DNA from: Strongylocentrotus purpuratus
Taxonomy: Eukaryota; Echinodermata; Echinoidea; Camarodonta; Strongylocentrotidae
Assembly (NCBI RefSeq): GCF_000002235.5
Contig: NW_022145599.1
Coordinates: forward strand, 6,176,781 to 6,240,780
Direction of reading: 5' to 3'
Length of the DNA: 64,000 nt
In this document: positions 37,738 to 52,900 of the stretch, one piece after another
Layout: every line of letters begins with the position of its first letter
Numbering within the stretch: the first letter of the stretch is position 1
Program-made: the position numbers and the translations under genes
Notes under the pieces: model-generated
Told to the model about the DNA's origin: nothing
Database searches by the model: none
The model's input: the letters and a program-made list of their open reading frames with translations, nothing else

Positions 37738-37913
37738 TTCCCTCATGAAAATACAACTCCAGCGGCCAAAAGAATGATATATAAACACCCTACCAGCCAT
37801 ATCTGTATAAAAATATTTACATAAAAACGTTAGTTTGTCACATATCTTAACAAGATTTTTCAGAACTAAATGAGGTAGTGATCGAGGTGAGGAAATGAGA
37901 GAAACAAAATGCA

Positions 37914-40900
37914 CTAAGGTATAGAACACGTCTGGTCCATGCTTAATACTAGATCTGCATCTAGAATCTCCTCCGAGTCTGCAGCACCCATCATGGCCTC
38001 TATTTCTGTGCTGGACAGTGTTGTCTCCTCTACCATCCTCCCATTTCGTCCACATTCTGCTGCAACCCTTGCCAGCAGTCCTGAAAATATAATAGAGAAA
38101 AGAATATTTAATTTTGTTTGTCTGGTGAAGCTTGTGAAGAACCAAGTTATTAGACGCAACACTAGGTAAAGGGCTTTAACCACAGCAAACGAGCACCTAA
38201 TTCCATACCAAATGCATTACATATTGTTCATTTTTGTATTTTACTTTGGTAAGTTCAATATGGAATGCTTTAGTAAAGTTCAGTCTGTCTTTGATTTTCA
38301 AAGCTGGTTTTCGAGTTAAATTTGCTCAACATCTCTTTATCAATACATTTCTACTTAAATGATAAACCCCCTTTTTTAAATTTTTGGTTGTCTTACTAAA
38401 ATAATACTTTTACATTATCAATAAAAAAAAAAAAAAAAAAAAAGCATAAACCCTTACTGAATGGGGCTATTTTGAAATTTGTAAGACTGGAGGGGGGGGG
38501 GGGGGGGGGCCTCAGAGCCTACCCCTTAAGTAACCAAATTTGGCACTGACGTTTCAATTTTCTTGTTAGAATTTTTAAAATCTGATTTTATTTCTCGAAA
38601 ATGGTATACACATATGAGTTATAGTTTAAATAGACCAATCTGAATGTCTCAAATTGTAATATCTATGGAAAGTATTTTTAAATAGTGAATATGTGAGCCA
38701 TTGTTTAAAAACAATATATCTAACGATCGGTTCTAATAACCACCGTTTTAATTTCTCTCCTGGTGAGAATATATATAAAAAATCTCTGTTTGTAACCTAT
38801 CTAAAATGTTTCATTCCAAATTGTTTTTGGTTTCAGAGTTTTTGAGAAGATATAAAGCTCTCTATATCTCTCTTGACTTGGATTTTTTTTAAATTATATG
38901 CTCACAATGTCATCTCAAGTCTTTAAGCTTTTACACAGTTCATTTCTTCTCAAACAGTTTTTATATGCCTTTTTTTTGCATATTTTTCAATTCTTATGTA
39001 TTTCAATGTTTTATGAACATTTTTTTTTTTTGCATTCTACTGGAAAACTGGAAGAAAAAAAAAAAAAAAAAAAAAAAAAAAATCGGCTCGACCTTTTATC
39101 ATGAAAGGTCTGATTTTCAACACCTCAGTGTCATAAGATTTATAACACTTGAAAAAAAAATCATGAAGCGCTAGCTATTGCTGAAAATGCAATGGGTTTG
39201 ACAACAAAATTTGTCTGGGGGGGGGGGGGCGCCATCTGAGACCTTTCCGGTAAAGTTAGGGTTAACACAAATTTCCGACAAGGCACAGGGTTGCTTATTG
39301 ATATTGACCATGATTTTGCACGACCCCAAATCTCGTGACTAAAATCTTTGTTGTGCAACACTGGGCAACTTTGATGCTATTAATGTCAGTTATTATGCGT
39401 CTAGAATTTATGGATAGTGAAAAATAGGTAAATATACTTGAATTGAAAAAAGCCAATTTGAATTTACACAATTTGGACGTTATTTCACAACTTTCCTTTC
39501 CTTACATTTTATTTTATTTTTGTATTCATGTTGCTTTATTGGTATCTCTATATATTTAATCTACCCATTTATTCTAAAACTGTATCATAATTTAATTGGA
39601 TCTGTATATAGATAAAATGTCTTACCGTCTCCAACGTCAAGAACCACTTCATCAATAGAAGTGAAATGCTCCACTGCATATTTGTAGAAGTCTGATCTTG
39701 ATGGCATGTAGAGTTGGCTAGTGCCAGCACCCCTCCTCCTAGACTCGACAATACCATACTGCATACAGACATTATGGTTGACATCTGTTGATAAAATATA
39801 TATGCACATTTTATATGGCTACTTAGAACAGTATGAATAAGCCTTAATTTCCTATAGAAGTAAAACGAATATACATACATGTGATTTTTCACATGAGGCA
39901 CAATTTCTTTTCAAACAGATACAATGTGATTTTTTGAGTTCTGAATGCACCTTTTTCTTTAGGAATAAAAACCCAGACATTAGAAATGCATTTGTTTCAC
40001 AATTACTCCGCAGTTGTCTAATTAATATAATTAGCTTGCTTTGGAGGTAATGTGTTTGAGATCACATGGCAAGCATCTTATCTTCATTTGTTCAGCATTA
40101 GTCAGCTATTATATGTTTTTTTTCCCCCAAAAGCATTCAGTAATCATTATTTTTTGAAGTTTTGAACATTCATTGTAAATGTCATTGGATTCTGTCAGAA
40201 ATTAATTTCTGTCATTACCAGAACTCAAGATTATATTTAAAATCCAAGTGATATAAACAAAAATTTATATGAATGTTGAGCTTCATAGGAGGATTTCTTA
40301 AGAAAGAATTTTCATTCAGATCGAGCAGCCAATCTAACACACTGGAAGTTATACGGTAACATTCTTTCTTAATAATTTATATTTTTTTAACACACACTGC
40401 AGCTATCTCATTATTACACAACCACAAAAACGTTTGTTATGTTGCTTTGAATACCGAAATAACAGTCAGCTTCATAAGATATTTAATAAAAGACATGGAA
40501 CATGCATAGTTACCTTGAATATCTCCTACTGGGGACTGGACAATATGCAATATATGCACATCGTGTCGGGTATGTTGGCTGACCACTTTGGATATCGCTG
40601 TGATGTCCTTTGTCAGGAAGATTCTGGTAGTAGCCGATGGTGTTGAGGATAACTGGATATCCTGTAATATCAGAAATTCAAATAAAAAGGAAAGAACATA
40701 CAAATTAACTATAATTCTAATATGTTGAGCCCAGATAATATACACAATGCAAAGTTCTGGAAACTGTTTTTTTTTATTTATACCCTTTTCATAATTATCT
40801 GCAGCTTAACATTTGCTATGTTGAATCAAAATAGAAAAATCAAATTTGAAAATAGGATGAAATAGCATGTGGGTGCACTTTTCCATGCCAGTCGTCTGGG

Positions 40901-43900
40901 CGACAGTGCCATTGTACGTAATATATGACTTGTGGGAAAATTGCAATTTCTATGCCATGAATATAATTGTTTTTTTTTTGTTATCAATGACAAATTACCA
41001 ATGATTTTTCATCAGCATAAGATCATTCTCCATGTAAATCCCTTAACCTTGAGTTCCTTATAGATTACAATATTACAACTTTGAGATATTTTAAACTCAC
41101 AATTTTGAGATTTGTTTTATGTGAAATTCAGTTTACCTCTTTCAATTACCAAGTGCCTACAAATAAGTGCTTTGGAACCTTAAGAATATGGGACAATACC
41201 TCTTCTAGTTCTTGTATCATAAGGGCTGGGATGTCGTCTGCATTCATGTCCATGTCTCTCTTGGCCCTGCTGATGTGCTCCAGGAAGACCTCTGGGATGT
41301 TACCTTTTGTATACTTTTTACCTGAAAAAAAATACATATACATTGATCATAGAGCTCCGGAGTCAATTTGACCCCCCCCCCCTCCCCCCACAATATCTTG
41401 GCCACAGAAGGTCTGATTGATGGGAAATTTTGCATGGACAGCAATGCACATGCAAAGAAATGTTGCTTTGATGTTTGTTTTTTACAAAAATCACTCATTT
41501 ATTACTTTATTATAATTCATGCAAATTAAATTCCTATTTTAACACATTCAATAATATATCATTAAACAAGGCAAACGCCAAGCGTTGTCTTGCCTGCATC
41601 TTAGGCCCTATAAGCAGATCAGGAGGTGAATTTTGGGTTCTGGTAGTTTACTCTTTAGCAATAATGGAATCCCAAGGAAAGTCTGTTTTCCTTTTGACCT
41701 GTTGCCTTTGACCCACATTTGAACTTGACATGTTTTATAGAACAATTTAGAAAAGGCAGTATTTTGTACACAAACGTACTATGCAAAATGTCAATTGTGG
41801 CTAGACGTGTGGTTAAGTAATGTTGCATAACCTCTAGCATGGACTGTCCCAATTTTGGGGCAAATTTGGTCTCAAAAGTTGCGAGACAATAAAGTCATTG
41901 AAAGGCAGGTTGTGATTTGTAGCGGTTACGTGGCAGTCCTGGATTGTGTACGGGGGAGGCAGGGGCCAAATTGACCCCCCCCCCCCAGTCAGAATAGTCA
42001 ACCCTACTAGTTCATCTAAACTTTAAAATTTGGATTGATGGAGATACAGGATAGCAATTATTGTATATCTTGCTGGGGCTCAATATTCTCTTCAATAGAC
42101 ATTATACGAAGCCATGATTTGTGCATACCAACATAGGGTTCCAGGGCTGCTTCTGAAGTGAAGGTTGGGTATCTTTCTATCGCCTCTTCCCACGTCTTAG
42201 CCCCAACTCCCTTAGCAAACACGCTCTTCAGACTCTTCATTGCCTTCAGTTCATCGGCATCCGCCTTCATCTTTTTAACATTCAAAGACAAGGTCGCCTC
42301 CAGAAGAAGTGAATATCGCTCCTCTTCTGAGAGTCCTTGTAGCTTCATGAAACACTATAAAATAAGACAAATGAAAATAATAAGAGTAGTTATTAGTGCA
42401 CGTGAAGTATTGTTGCTCACTGTCAGAAGACAAATTTTATTTGCATATATATGAACTATCAACTTTTTCAATCAAAGTCAATTCTTCTGCAAAGAATCCC
42501 CAATTCATCTATTGTTTGATTTGAATATGTAAAAAACTATTGCTTTAACCCTATTCTCACTTTGAGTGCAAGCTTAATGCGAAATATTGCAAGGACGTCA
42601 ATACAGATTTGTTTTTATCACAAATTTGTTACTTTATTATAATTTATGCAAATTAGATACCTATTTTAACATATTCATTAATATTTCATTAAGTTATGAA
42701 GCTCAATCTCTTTTTTAAAGTTGCTGAATAGCATAGGCAACAATACTGAAATAATAAATAATGAAATTTCCGATCAATTCTTTTGTATTCTATTGTTTCA
42801 TAAACTACTTATGTATCTATTGTTTTCATTTATATATGTGATTTTTTTCATGTTTCAAAAGTGTATCTTGAAAAGTTTCAAGACAAGTATGGTCAGGCAA
42901 AAAGACTAGAAGGCACAATTAACAGTGTTGTAAAGCAATTTAGGAAAAGCAGTATTTTGTACACGAACGTACCTATGCAAAAAGTTGATTTTATTGTTAA
43001 TTTTTAGAACTCGGTCTCAAAAGTTGCGAGACAAACAAAAAAAGTCAGAAAAAGTCACCGGAAGCCGTGTCGCTATTTGCAGCCATTGCGCATCAGTCAC
43101 AGATTTTGAACTGGAAATTGAACCCCCCCCCCCCCCCCCCCCCCCCCCTCCAGTCAGAATAGGGTATCCGCCAATGGTGGCGCTATATTACTTTATTTAC
43201 TTTGGTTGTGATGATTTGATAAACTCCTTATAGCGGCTGAATAAACCACAATTCTCATTTGCACAGAAAACATGTGGTATGTGTGACATCCAGTCCAGCT
43301 CAATTTTTGTATTTTTCATATAGCTCATTACTCAGCAATAATATACATTTTCTACCAAAAAGTTATAATTTATTTGGTGTTTTGAACATTCGCAAGTCAA
43401 GTTTTGTTCGATTCTATGAAGAAAAAAAATGCTTTCCTTCATTACTCAAGATGATATTTAAATGTGTAAAAAAAAAAAAAAAAAATTTAAAGCTTACTTA
43501 CACATTGTTTCAAATCCTTTCCAGTAGATTCTCTAGTTGCATCGAAAAGGAGAGTGGCTTTCCTGTAGCATCTGTTTGAATAACTAGCCAACTGGAAAGT
43601 TGGCTCGAGAGCCCTCAGTGCCTGTAAATTACAACAAAAAAAGAAATGGATAATATATGCTCTCATAACCAGTTTGATTCTGAACATTCCAATTCATTCA
43701 CTGCAATCACCATTGCATTACATAATTCACCATATTGTAATATGACCCCTCAAGTTAAAATATAAGAAATGTTAGAACTTTTTGGCTAAAATTTATGTTT
43801 CCAACAGTCACTCTTGAAAGCTCGATCATCTCAAATCAATCATTGATTAAACTCCATTTTGTCATGTACATGTAAGTTGGCTGAATATAACAATAACCTT

Positions 43901-46900
43901 TTTATTGGGGGGTTGGGTGATGTTCATGAGTTTTTATGCTGAACATAAATCTAATTTAATGTCCGATTCATCGTTTCATTAAAAAAAAAACCTACTTCGC
44001 TACAAGTAAAAATAGAACATTGAATGAATTCAGCATTTTATCTAGATGAAAATGTCAGATGAAAATGTCAGCTCTAGTGTTTAGACTTACATTGAAGGAG
44101 CCATTTTTCCCAAGGGCTAGGGAACACTTGCGTCTTGTCGAGGCAGTCATAGTGCAGGGCTCATCCTCCACATCAAGGTTGTTGTCATCGTATAGAATTG
44201 ACCTGCAGACAGCAACCTCCTCCTGCAAGCACGGCTTGTCTACAGCAGGTTGCCCACACCTATGCAGTGATGCCACTCTCAATGCCTCAACCTTGTCCAG
44301 GTTTTGGTACACCCTGCAGCGCCATCCACGAGATAGATGTTCATATCTAAAGCAATCAGAAAAAGTATATTGGTTATAGGATATTGAGATGGGTAGGATA
44401 TAGAAACATGGTGTATATATGTATCATGCAGAATAAAATATTGGAAAAAAGCTTACACGGTATACCTTTCCATGCAGTCACACACTTTTTAAGAAAACAA
44501 ATATGAACATGGTACACAAGGGAAATATTCTATGGGATTTTATTTGAGTCAGGGATCTAAAAATATTTTGTATTGTCCTTAATATACCCTTCATTGTATA
44601 ACTATAAATGGAACACCTCTCTATTACCATTTTTCTTCCCAAATGGTACATTGACTACCTGGGTAGCATTTCTTTTATGTTACATGCTTCCACTACATAT
44701 TTGTGGACTGCATAATAAATGGAGAAAAAAAAAGACAAGTGATAAATGAATATGTTCTGTACATATAATATCGGTAAGTACATCACATAATCCCTTTAAA
44801 AATTTAACCTTTGTCTCATACACTGTAACTACAAAAAGAAACAAAAATAACATTAAAAAGCAATTGCAAAAACGGGTAACTTTTATAGAATAAAATACCT
44901 TTCATCGTCAACAAGATCCTTAGCTGCAAGAGCATAGCACACCCCTCCTAGGAGCTGGTAAGCTGTTCCAGAAGGGCCATCTACTGCGAGGACTGGAAGG
45001 ACATGGGAGCTCTGGAAGTGGGTTGCTGCCTTCATCACGAACTGTTTGGCCTCCATCACTTCCTTCCTGGTACGTGGTCTCTGGAGATCCTTCTCGGGCT
45101 CCACAAGTTTTTTGAGGGAGATTTCAGAAATGCCTACATGTAAAGAAATAAAATTTCAGGTCAATGACACATTTTCAAAGATTGTGACATTTAAATCTTT
45201 AATGTTTATAAATAATATCCCCTGTGCAGAGAACAATCTACATTTTGAAAATGACACCAGGGGCCCGTTGCATAAAGACTTACTATTATGGTAACTTTGC
45301 CATTATGGTAACTACCATGGTAACCGGGCTCAGCAGCCAATCGAAATCAAGGTTTCTATGGTAGTTACCATAATAGTAAGTCTTTATGCAACGGGCCCTG
45401 ATACATATTATTAGTAACTGGATCAAAACACACAGAGGCTCATCAGGGAAATTTTGTCCTAGAGCTATACAAAAAATATTCCTATAGCCCTTTTCAATTC
45501 AATCTCATTTTGCCTTATGTGGAAAATGCAACATATGAACATTGTTTTGGGGAATTGGCAATTAATCATTTTTCAACTTTATTTTGGTTTTAATCAGCAG
45601 TTGGCCATTTTACCTTCCCTGTGGCTATTGCAGAGGGGCATTAAATAATCAATTTGGCCCCAAACATGTACTTCATAAACAATAAGAAAAAGGAGATTGT
45701 AGTTTTGATGAAAAAAATGGAAATATTTGTGGTATTTGTATAGGAGTCCATTTAAAAATTGTTTGAAGTTATACAAAATCAAATAATAAAAGTGGAATGT
45801 CCCAATTTTATCAGGCTTTCAGTGCTGTTATATTGATAAACTATTTTGTACACATTCTCTCCATGATATTTGCATTTCTCTTTGATTTAAAAACTGCCAA
45901 TCAATAACATCACATTTAAACTTAGTGATATCATGTAGAGAGAAATGTTGTACGTCTGGAATTATTAGTGAAATGAATTTTGTAAAAGAATGGAACACAA
46001 ACTAACCTTGACATTTTTGTTCAATTGCTGCATCTGAATTCTCCGCCGAATGTTCAGAAGTCTTGTTTCGTCTCTTACGTTCTGGTGGAGTTCCGTCGCT
46101 GCTAGATCCAGAACTGCTACGTTTTTGCCTCGATTGTGTGTAAGATTGAGAAGGAAGGAGTTCTTCCTCTGATGACGGAAATGAATAGATCATGTCGTCA
46201 TTAACGATCGCCATCACTGACAAAACATCGGTCAGGCTGTTCTCCGTTTTTTTCAAAGTCTTTGCCATGTTTGTGACACTCATTTGGCAAAACTTTGCCT
46301 GTGTAGAAAGACCATTACTAAAACAGACCTGGGAAGAAAGTAAATCGGACAAATACAGGCATTAATATAAGCTGCTTAATGAAATTATATTCATTTTGCT
46401 TTGACAACCTCACACAAAGATTATAAGGGATACAGTTGAATGTTCTACATGTTTGCCTAGAACTAGAAATATCACCGAAAGTGATTAATACTCACTCCCC
46501 ATGTGTGTGCACGAAAAATGAAGAAGTGGTTTGATATATACAAGATTTTACAGATTTATTGCAATAATAGACCATTACCATGGCAACACACTTTCCGACA
46601 CATTAAAAAATGTGTCTTGCACATAATCAACTCAAGACCAATATTTGTGCGAAATTTAATGAGCATTGCTCGAAAAATGAAGAAGTGGTTTGATCTGCAA
46701 GATTTTACAGATTTATTGCAATAACAGACCATTACCAATGCAACGCACTTTCCGACACATTAAAAAAAATGTCTTGTACATAATCAACTGGAGACCAATA
46801 TGTGTGCCGAGTTTCATGAGCATTGCTCAAAAAAATGAGGAAGTATACATGTATATAGTTCGATCCACGAGATTTTCCCCCGATATATTACAATAATATG

Positions 46901-49900
46901 CCGTTCCCATGGCAACGCAGTATCCAACACAGTAAAAAAGTATGTCTTGCACATCTCCATCCTAAGACCAATATGTGTGCCAAGTTTCATGATCATTGCT
47001 CAAAAAATGAGGAAGTAGTTCGATCCACAAGATTTGCAACAGACTGACCGACTGACCGCCCGACAACCCGACCGTACGCCAATTCCTATGTACATGTATA
47101 CCCCCTTCAAACTTCTTTTGGCGGGGGAACATGCAAAAAAAGATCCCTTTTTCCTTGAATGCCAATTTTTACTCATATTTCTTTGTTGTACATGTACATG
47201 TAGCTAGGGTAGATATGTTTTGCATAATATACAAATTACAATTCCCCTTGAGAAATCAAGAGTGAAGTTGTAGTCTGCCTGATGATCGTGTCATGTAACA
47301 TACAACAAATGTGCATGCACAGGACATTCAGAAACTTTTAGTAAGTCGATTTCCTCCGAAATGTACAAACAGTACAGACTATATACCTCTATGTTTAGAG
47401 AAACAACCTATATTTTGCACTCTCATTAATTAGATGAATTTTCATTAATACAATTGCGATACAAGTATGGGATGTATAACTTTCAACAGTTTGCACTGCG
47501 GTAGAGTTTAGATTCTGCCCTCGTTATAAAGGAGAATAAACTCCTCAGAGACAATTGAATTGTAAGAATGCAGAAAAATTAAAGTAACATAAATGTCAGT
47601 GAAATTAAGTTGAAGCAAAAACAGTCAATTAATGAGTAAAGACGTGAATTTAAAAAAAAGTTATGATTACTAATGTTTAATATGGAGATCATACATGAAA
47701 AACTTTCCAATTTCTTTTGCAGATATTGCACTAAAATCACCTCTTTTATAGGAGGACTTGGACAAAAATTCTGTTCTATGAATTGACTGAGGAAAAAAAT
47801 GAAATTCACATATTTTTGTACATGTGGGAGAGTTCTCCTTGTATGACATCACAAAAAGTGACTGCGTTGCCAATATGAGATATTCCATGTCATCAGTGAT
47901 TGAAACTTTTAATGGTGCACCATCCTCTCAGGTTGGCTAGCACTAGGTGGGTAGTCCAGTAATATGGCATAAAGCTAGTCTTGATACCTTTACAATACAT
48001 TGTACATTTCAGTATAAATTATACCTGTATAATTGGATTTATAATGGAAAACAGGAATGTATGGAAGGGCATTGTACTAATTTGTTACAAGTTTGGTAAC
48101 ATATTTGTGGTATGAATGTCATAAAGAATAGAGGAAAAATTTGTAATCATTTAAGTGTGCATATATTATAAGACTACATTATCAGGATGCTGCATTCTAG
48201 GTTAGGAGCCTGGACAGTTCGAGTACCACCGGTACGATTTCAGGACTCAATTATGTATACAGTTCTGTTTCTGTCCCGTTTAAAGCCAGTATAACCTATA
48301 GCACCCTTGTAAGGACCATCTGCATAAGTAAGTCGTGAACTATTATATAAATAGTGTATACTCTATCATACAATAATGAATTATATGTCCGACTAAATTA
48401 CTAAATTATCCTGAGTCAAAATAAACCTGCACGAGGGATAATTTAGTATTTGGAGTTCATAGTCCAGTATTTATAGTGTACATGATAGAACATTCACTAT
48501 TTATTATAGTAAATAGACTCCTAAATACAAACCCCCCTCCCATTCATGAATTTCAGATTTCTCCAAAAAGGGAATTAAAAAAAACATTCTTTAGAGAATT
48601 CTAGATGTGTTTGTTTTTTTTGTTTTTTGAGAATCCTGAAATTCTGAAGAAAATTTTTTTTGGAGACTTTTTTATTTTGTTTGGTTTTTGTTGAGAATTC
48701 AGAATACTTTCTTTCTTTCAAGAATTCATAAACTTTCATAATACAATATGCTGATTTACAGAAATACATTGTCAATCGCTATGTCAAAAGGTATAAGACT
48801 AACTTTGAATGTCGCCCAGTACATAGTCTAGCTAGGTTAATCCTCTTTTAAATATCTCTTTAAAAAATCTAATCTAATCTAAGATGGTTAATGTCAGCTT
48901 AAAGCTTAAAGGGAAATTGAATCTTTCATAGAAATTTGGTTTGGATGAATGTAGAAAAATCAAACAAATATGAGTTTTTAAAAGTATATACAAGTATGGA
49001 GACCCTCCCATTGGCAATGTGACCATGTATGTATGACTTAGTGGGGAAACTTTCAGTTTGTTAGGTATACTTTCCTACATGTAAGTTCCATGTTTAACCA
49101 ACATTGGCCATTTAGAAAAAAAAGTACTTTGTATAAAAAACACTCTCTGCACATCACATCAGAACAAAAAATACAACACAAGGACAACGCAAAGCGTAGC
49201 AAGCCCTCGCTGGAAACAAACGGCATAATACATCAGAACAAGTTACATGTACGTCCATTAGACGGAATTAAGTTACTGACATCTGGGGATTGAATGAAAA
49301 GAAAGTTTACTACTTTACGGAATAACCCAAGACATTTGACCTTTGACCTAATGTACATTATTCCAAAATCAAATTTAGGCTGTATTTGATACCATGCATG
49401 TACCTTCATATCAAATTTCATGAAAATCTGTCAAACATTTTAAATTATCAAACGGAAACCAGTACGTGTTCACAAGATTTGTTACAGGCGGACGGAAGGA
49501 CGGACAGTAGCGTTACTATTTTCCCCTCAGATTTCCTCCGCAAGGGGATTATCTGACAAACATTACTAAAGTTATCGAATGGCAGGGGCCGCGGAGCCGC
49601 GGGGATTAAGGGGGGCTGCAGCCCCCCACTTTTTTCAGTAGACGTGTACAAAAACGCGAAAATGACTATAAGATTGTGCTTTTTTGCATGATCCGCCCCC
49701 CCCCCCCACTTTCAAAAAACGCTCCGCGGCCCCTGAATGGAAACCGCATATTCAGATGCATAGTAAGCTATTTTGCATATTTAATGAGCTATGACCTTTG
49801 ACTTAAATACTCTGAAATCAAACTTAATAGGCTGTATGTTTATACAATATGTACAGTACCTTCATACCATATTTTATAAAAATCCATTAAAGGGGAAGTC

Positions 49901-52900
49901 CACCCTGAACTTAAGTTGTTTTTAATAAAAGCAGAACAGTGAGAGAAACATATCAGTGAAGGTTTGACGAAAATCCGACAAAGGATACAAAAGTTATGAA
50001 TTTTTAAAGTTTTCATTTTGTGACGACGTCACATGCGAGCTGCTCTCCTATACGTTGTGTACTGTAAATTCCATAAATTGCCATTTTCTCAGAAAAATAA
50101 TAATTATTTTACCTGTGCATTCGATATATTATCAGACACATGCTTTTATACACGCCTCTATGAAATAGATCCATTCCTTCATCAAGAACCATGAAAAGGG
50201 GGCAATTTATGGAAATTACAGTACACAACATATGGAAGAGCAGCTCGGAAGTGACGTCACAAAATTAAAAATTTAAAATTCATAACTTCGTTATCCTTTG
50301 ATGGATTTTCGTCAAACCTTCAATGATATGTTTCTCTCATTCTTCTGCTTTTATTAAACCCAACTTAATTTCAGGGTGGACTTCCCCTTTAAACATCGAA
50401 CGGAAACCACACTTTCGCATATTTAAAGACTTATGACCTTTGACCTACATACTCCAAAATCAGACTCAGGCTGTATTTTGATCCATGTACCTTCATACCA
50501 AATTTCATTAAAATAAGTCAAACATTACCGGTACTTAAGCTATCGAACGGAAACTACATTTTAACATATTTAAAGACTTATGACCTTTGACATATATACT
50601 CCGAAATCAAACTCGGGCTGAATTTTGATTCCATGACGTCATACCAAAATTCATTAAAATCCATTGAACTTTACTAAAGTTAACGAACTGAAGCCATAAT
50701 TTGCTATTTTCGCATATTTAATGAGCTATGACCTTTGACCTACATACTCTAAAATCGACCTTAGGCTGTACTTTATACCATGCATGCACCTTCAAATCAA
50801 ATTTTATTAAACTCTGCAAAACACATCTACAGTTATCAAAAGAAAACCATTTGTTATGGAAGCACGGAAGTAAGGATGGACGGCAGCTTTACTATATCCC
50901 CTCTGACTTCATCCGCGAGGGGATAATAAAGTCTTCCACTATGTGTCAGGTATGTTTTAGCTATGTGACTCGACTGGACACACAAAATATGGGTAAACTA
51001 ATTGAAGTTAGAGAAACCAATCAGTGAAGGTTTTGAATGAGTCAGAAATATTCAACAGGAAAGTCTACACAAATAATATATATTGATTTTTATGAATAAG
51101 CAGAAAAATCAGGTTGACAGCTTGATGATAGTTATCTGACAAAATCTGAAAACGGATTATAAGCAATGTTATACAAATTTTAATTTCCAATCAAACAAAA
51201 ATCTACAACTCTGTGACGGACATGTAACTTAAAAATTCTTATCACATTTTTGTAGACGTTTCCATGGTAGTTGATAAAGTAAAAAATCTAAAAGTGTGTG
51301 AAAACATATGGCACAGGCATGAATAAATTGTGTTCAAGAAATTATGAATTCATTCAATTTTAGCACACAATAAAAGTTCATCGCAGAGTTTTAATTTGGG
51401 TTTAAAAAAAACTTTGTAATAAATCCTTTATCAAATATTCACCAAACTTTTACTGATAATTACTAGATCTAGCTAGCTTGGGTCGGCTCCCAAGACGAAA
51501 ATCCAATTGGATATCTCTCTGCACACCTGGATCTGTGCGATTGTTAATTAAAGAACCAAACATGAACTCAATCACTTTTCTAGCAATATTTTGAATTACA
51601 TCCTGGGATACAAAAAGCTTTGAAGATATTTTGATTAAAAATTATATTGAAGGAAATTAATTTTTCCTGGCTCATTATATAATTTCATATGTTATGCAGA
51701 TGCAGAGAGTTTGAAACCCTATATTAGTTTACCCAGATCTACATGTATTCATAGATCCATTTTTGCATATGGCATGTAAGTTTTTGCTGTGATTAGATGA
51801 AATAAAATTCATCGTTTTTGTAAATATTTTTTGTGTACATGTGTAACAGGGATATAATTGGTTACATTTATACTGGTCACAAGAAATAATTTGGTGGAGG
51901 CTAGGCTTCAAGACTTGGTCGCTAGTAGACAGTCAGCCGAACTGTCTCATGACCTGAACCAAGTCTGAATTTGATGTGATTTCAGTTTAAATAGAGACCT
52001 CTACCTAGATTTATAGTTGAGATCTCAATCACGATGGAGTAATAATTAATGGTTTAATGCTCTGTCAAACTCATTTCACATAGACTCTATTTGACCTCAA
52101 CCAGAATATTTCTTTACATAGTGACAACTAGTGTCTTTGAACAACAAAATAGCAGACACAACTTACTTACTACTGACGTTAAGTTTTAATTGGCTTAGTC
52201 TAGATCTAATCTACTTAACTTAGACACTATAAAATAATATATATTCTAAGCCCGGGTCACATGCAACCAGCTCAACCAAACCTAGACCGAATTTTCCGTC
52301 TCTTTCGTTCGTTAGCCTCTTATTGGGGTAGGGTCGGCTCTCTCTTTAGAGACGGAAGCCGTTTATACACATGTCCTTGCTAACGCCACGGCCAGTTCTG
52401 GTCGTAGCGTTTTGCCCCCAAAATCCCCCAAATGTCATTTTACCTCGAGCATGTTATATTGTAAATTAGGCCTAGGCTATAATAAATCAGTTCCACTTAC
52501 CAACTTGACTGAAATAATCAGTTTAATAGTCCCTTTTTAGGAAATTATGGTCAAAATCGAAATCCATTTTGAAAATCTTTTTCAACATGGATTCCGATTT
52601 TGACCCATAATTTCCTAAAAGGGACTATTAAACTGATTATTTCAGTCAAGTTGGTAAGTGGAACTGATTTATTATAGCCTAGGCCTAATTTACAATATAA
52701 CATGCTCGAGGTAAAATGACATTTTGGGGGATTTTGGGGGCAAAACGCTACGACCAGAACTGGCCGTGGCGTTAGCAAGGACATGTGTATAAACGGCTTC
52801 CGTCTCTAAAGAGAGAGCCGACCCTACCCCAATAAGAGGCTAACGAACGAAAGAGACGGAAAATTCGGTCTAAACCAAACCAGTCCCAGCAAGCTACTAT

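Larger units (their letters stand above)
49301..50940. repeat. degenerate array with DR1-like TGACCTTTGACCT motifs
   Basis: Related units of roughly 130-160 bp carry TGACCTTTGACCT or close variants at 49337-49349, 49792-49804, 50434-50446, 50581-50593 and 50729-50741. Conserved neighbours are CATATTTAA upstream, and AGGCTGTATTTTGAT and CCTTCATACCAAATTTCATT downstream. Two later insertions (49583-49735 and 49891-50388) break the array. It lies in intron 1. Confidence 0.6.

Noticed and set aside
37939-38169. 76-residue plus-strand frame over the last exon of the ten-exon gene
   Set aside because: It is antisense to exon 10, whose frame fits the gene's phases and ends at its stop.
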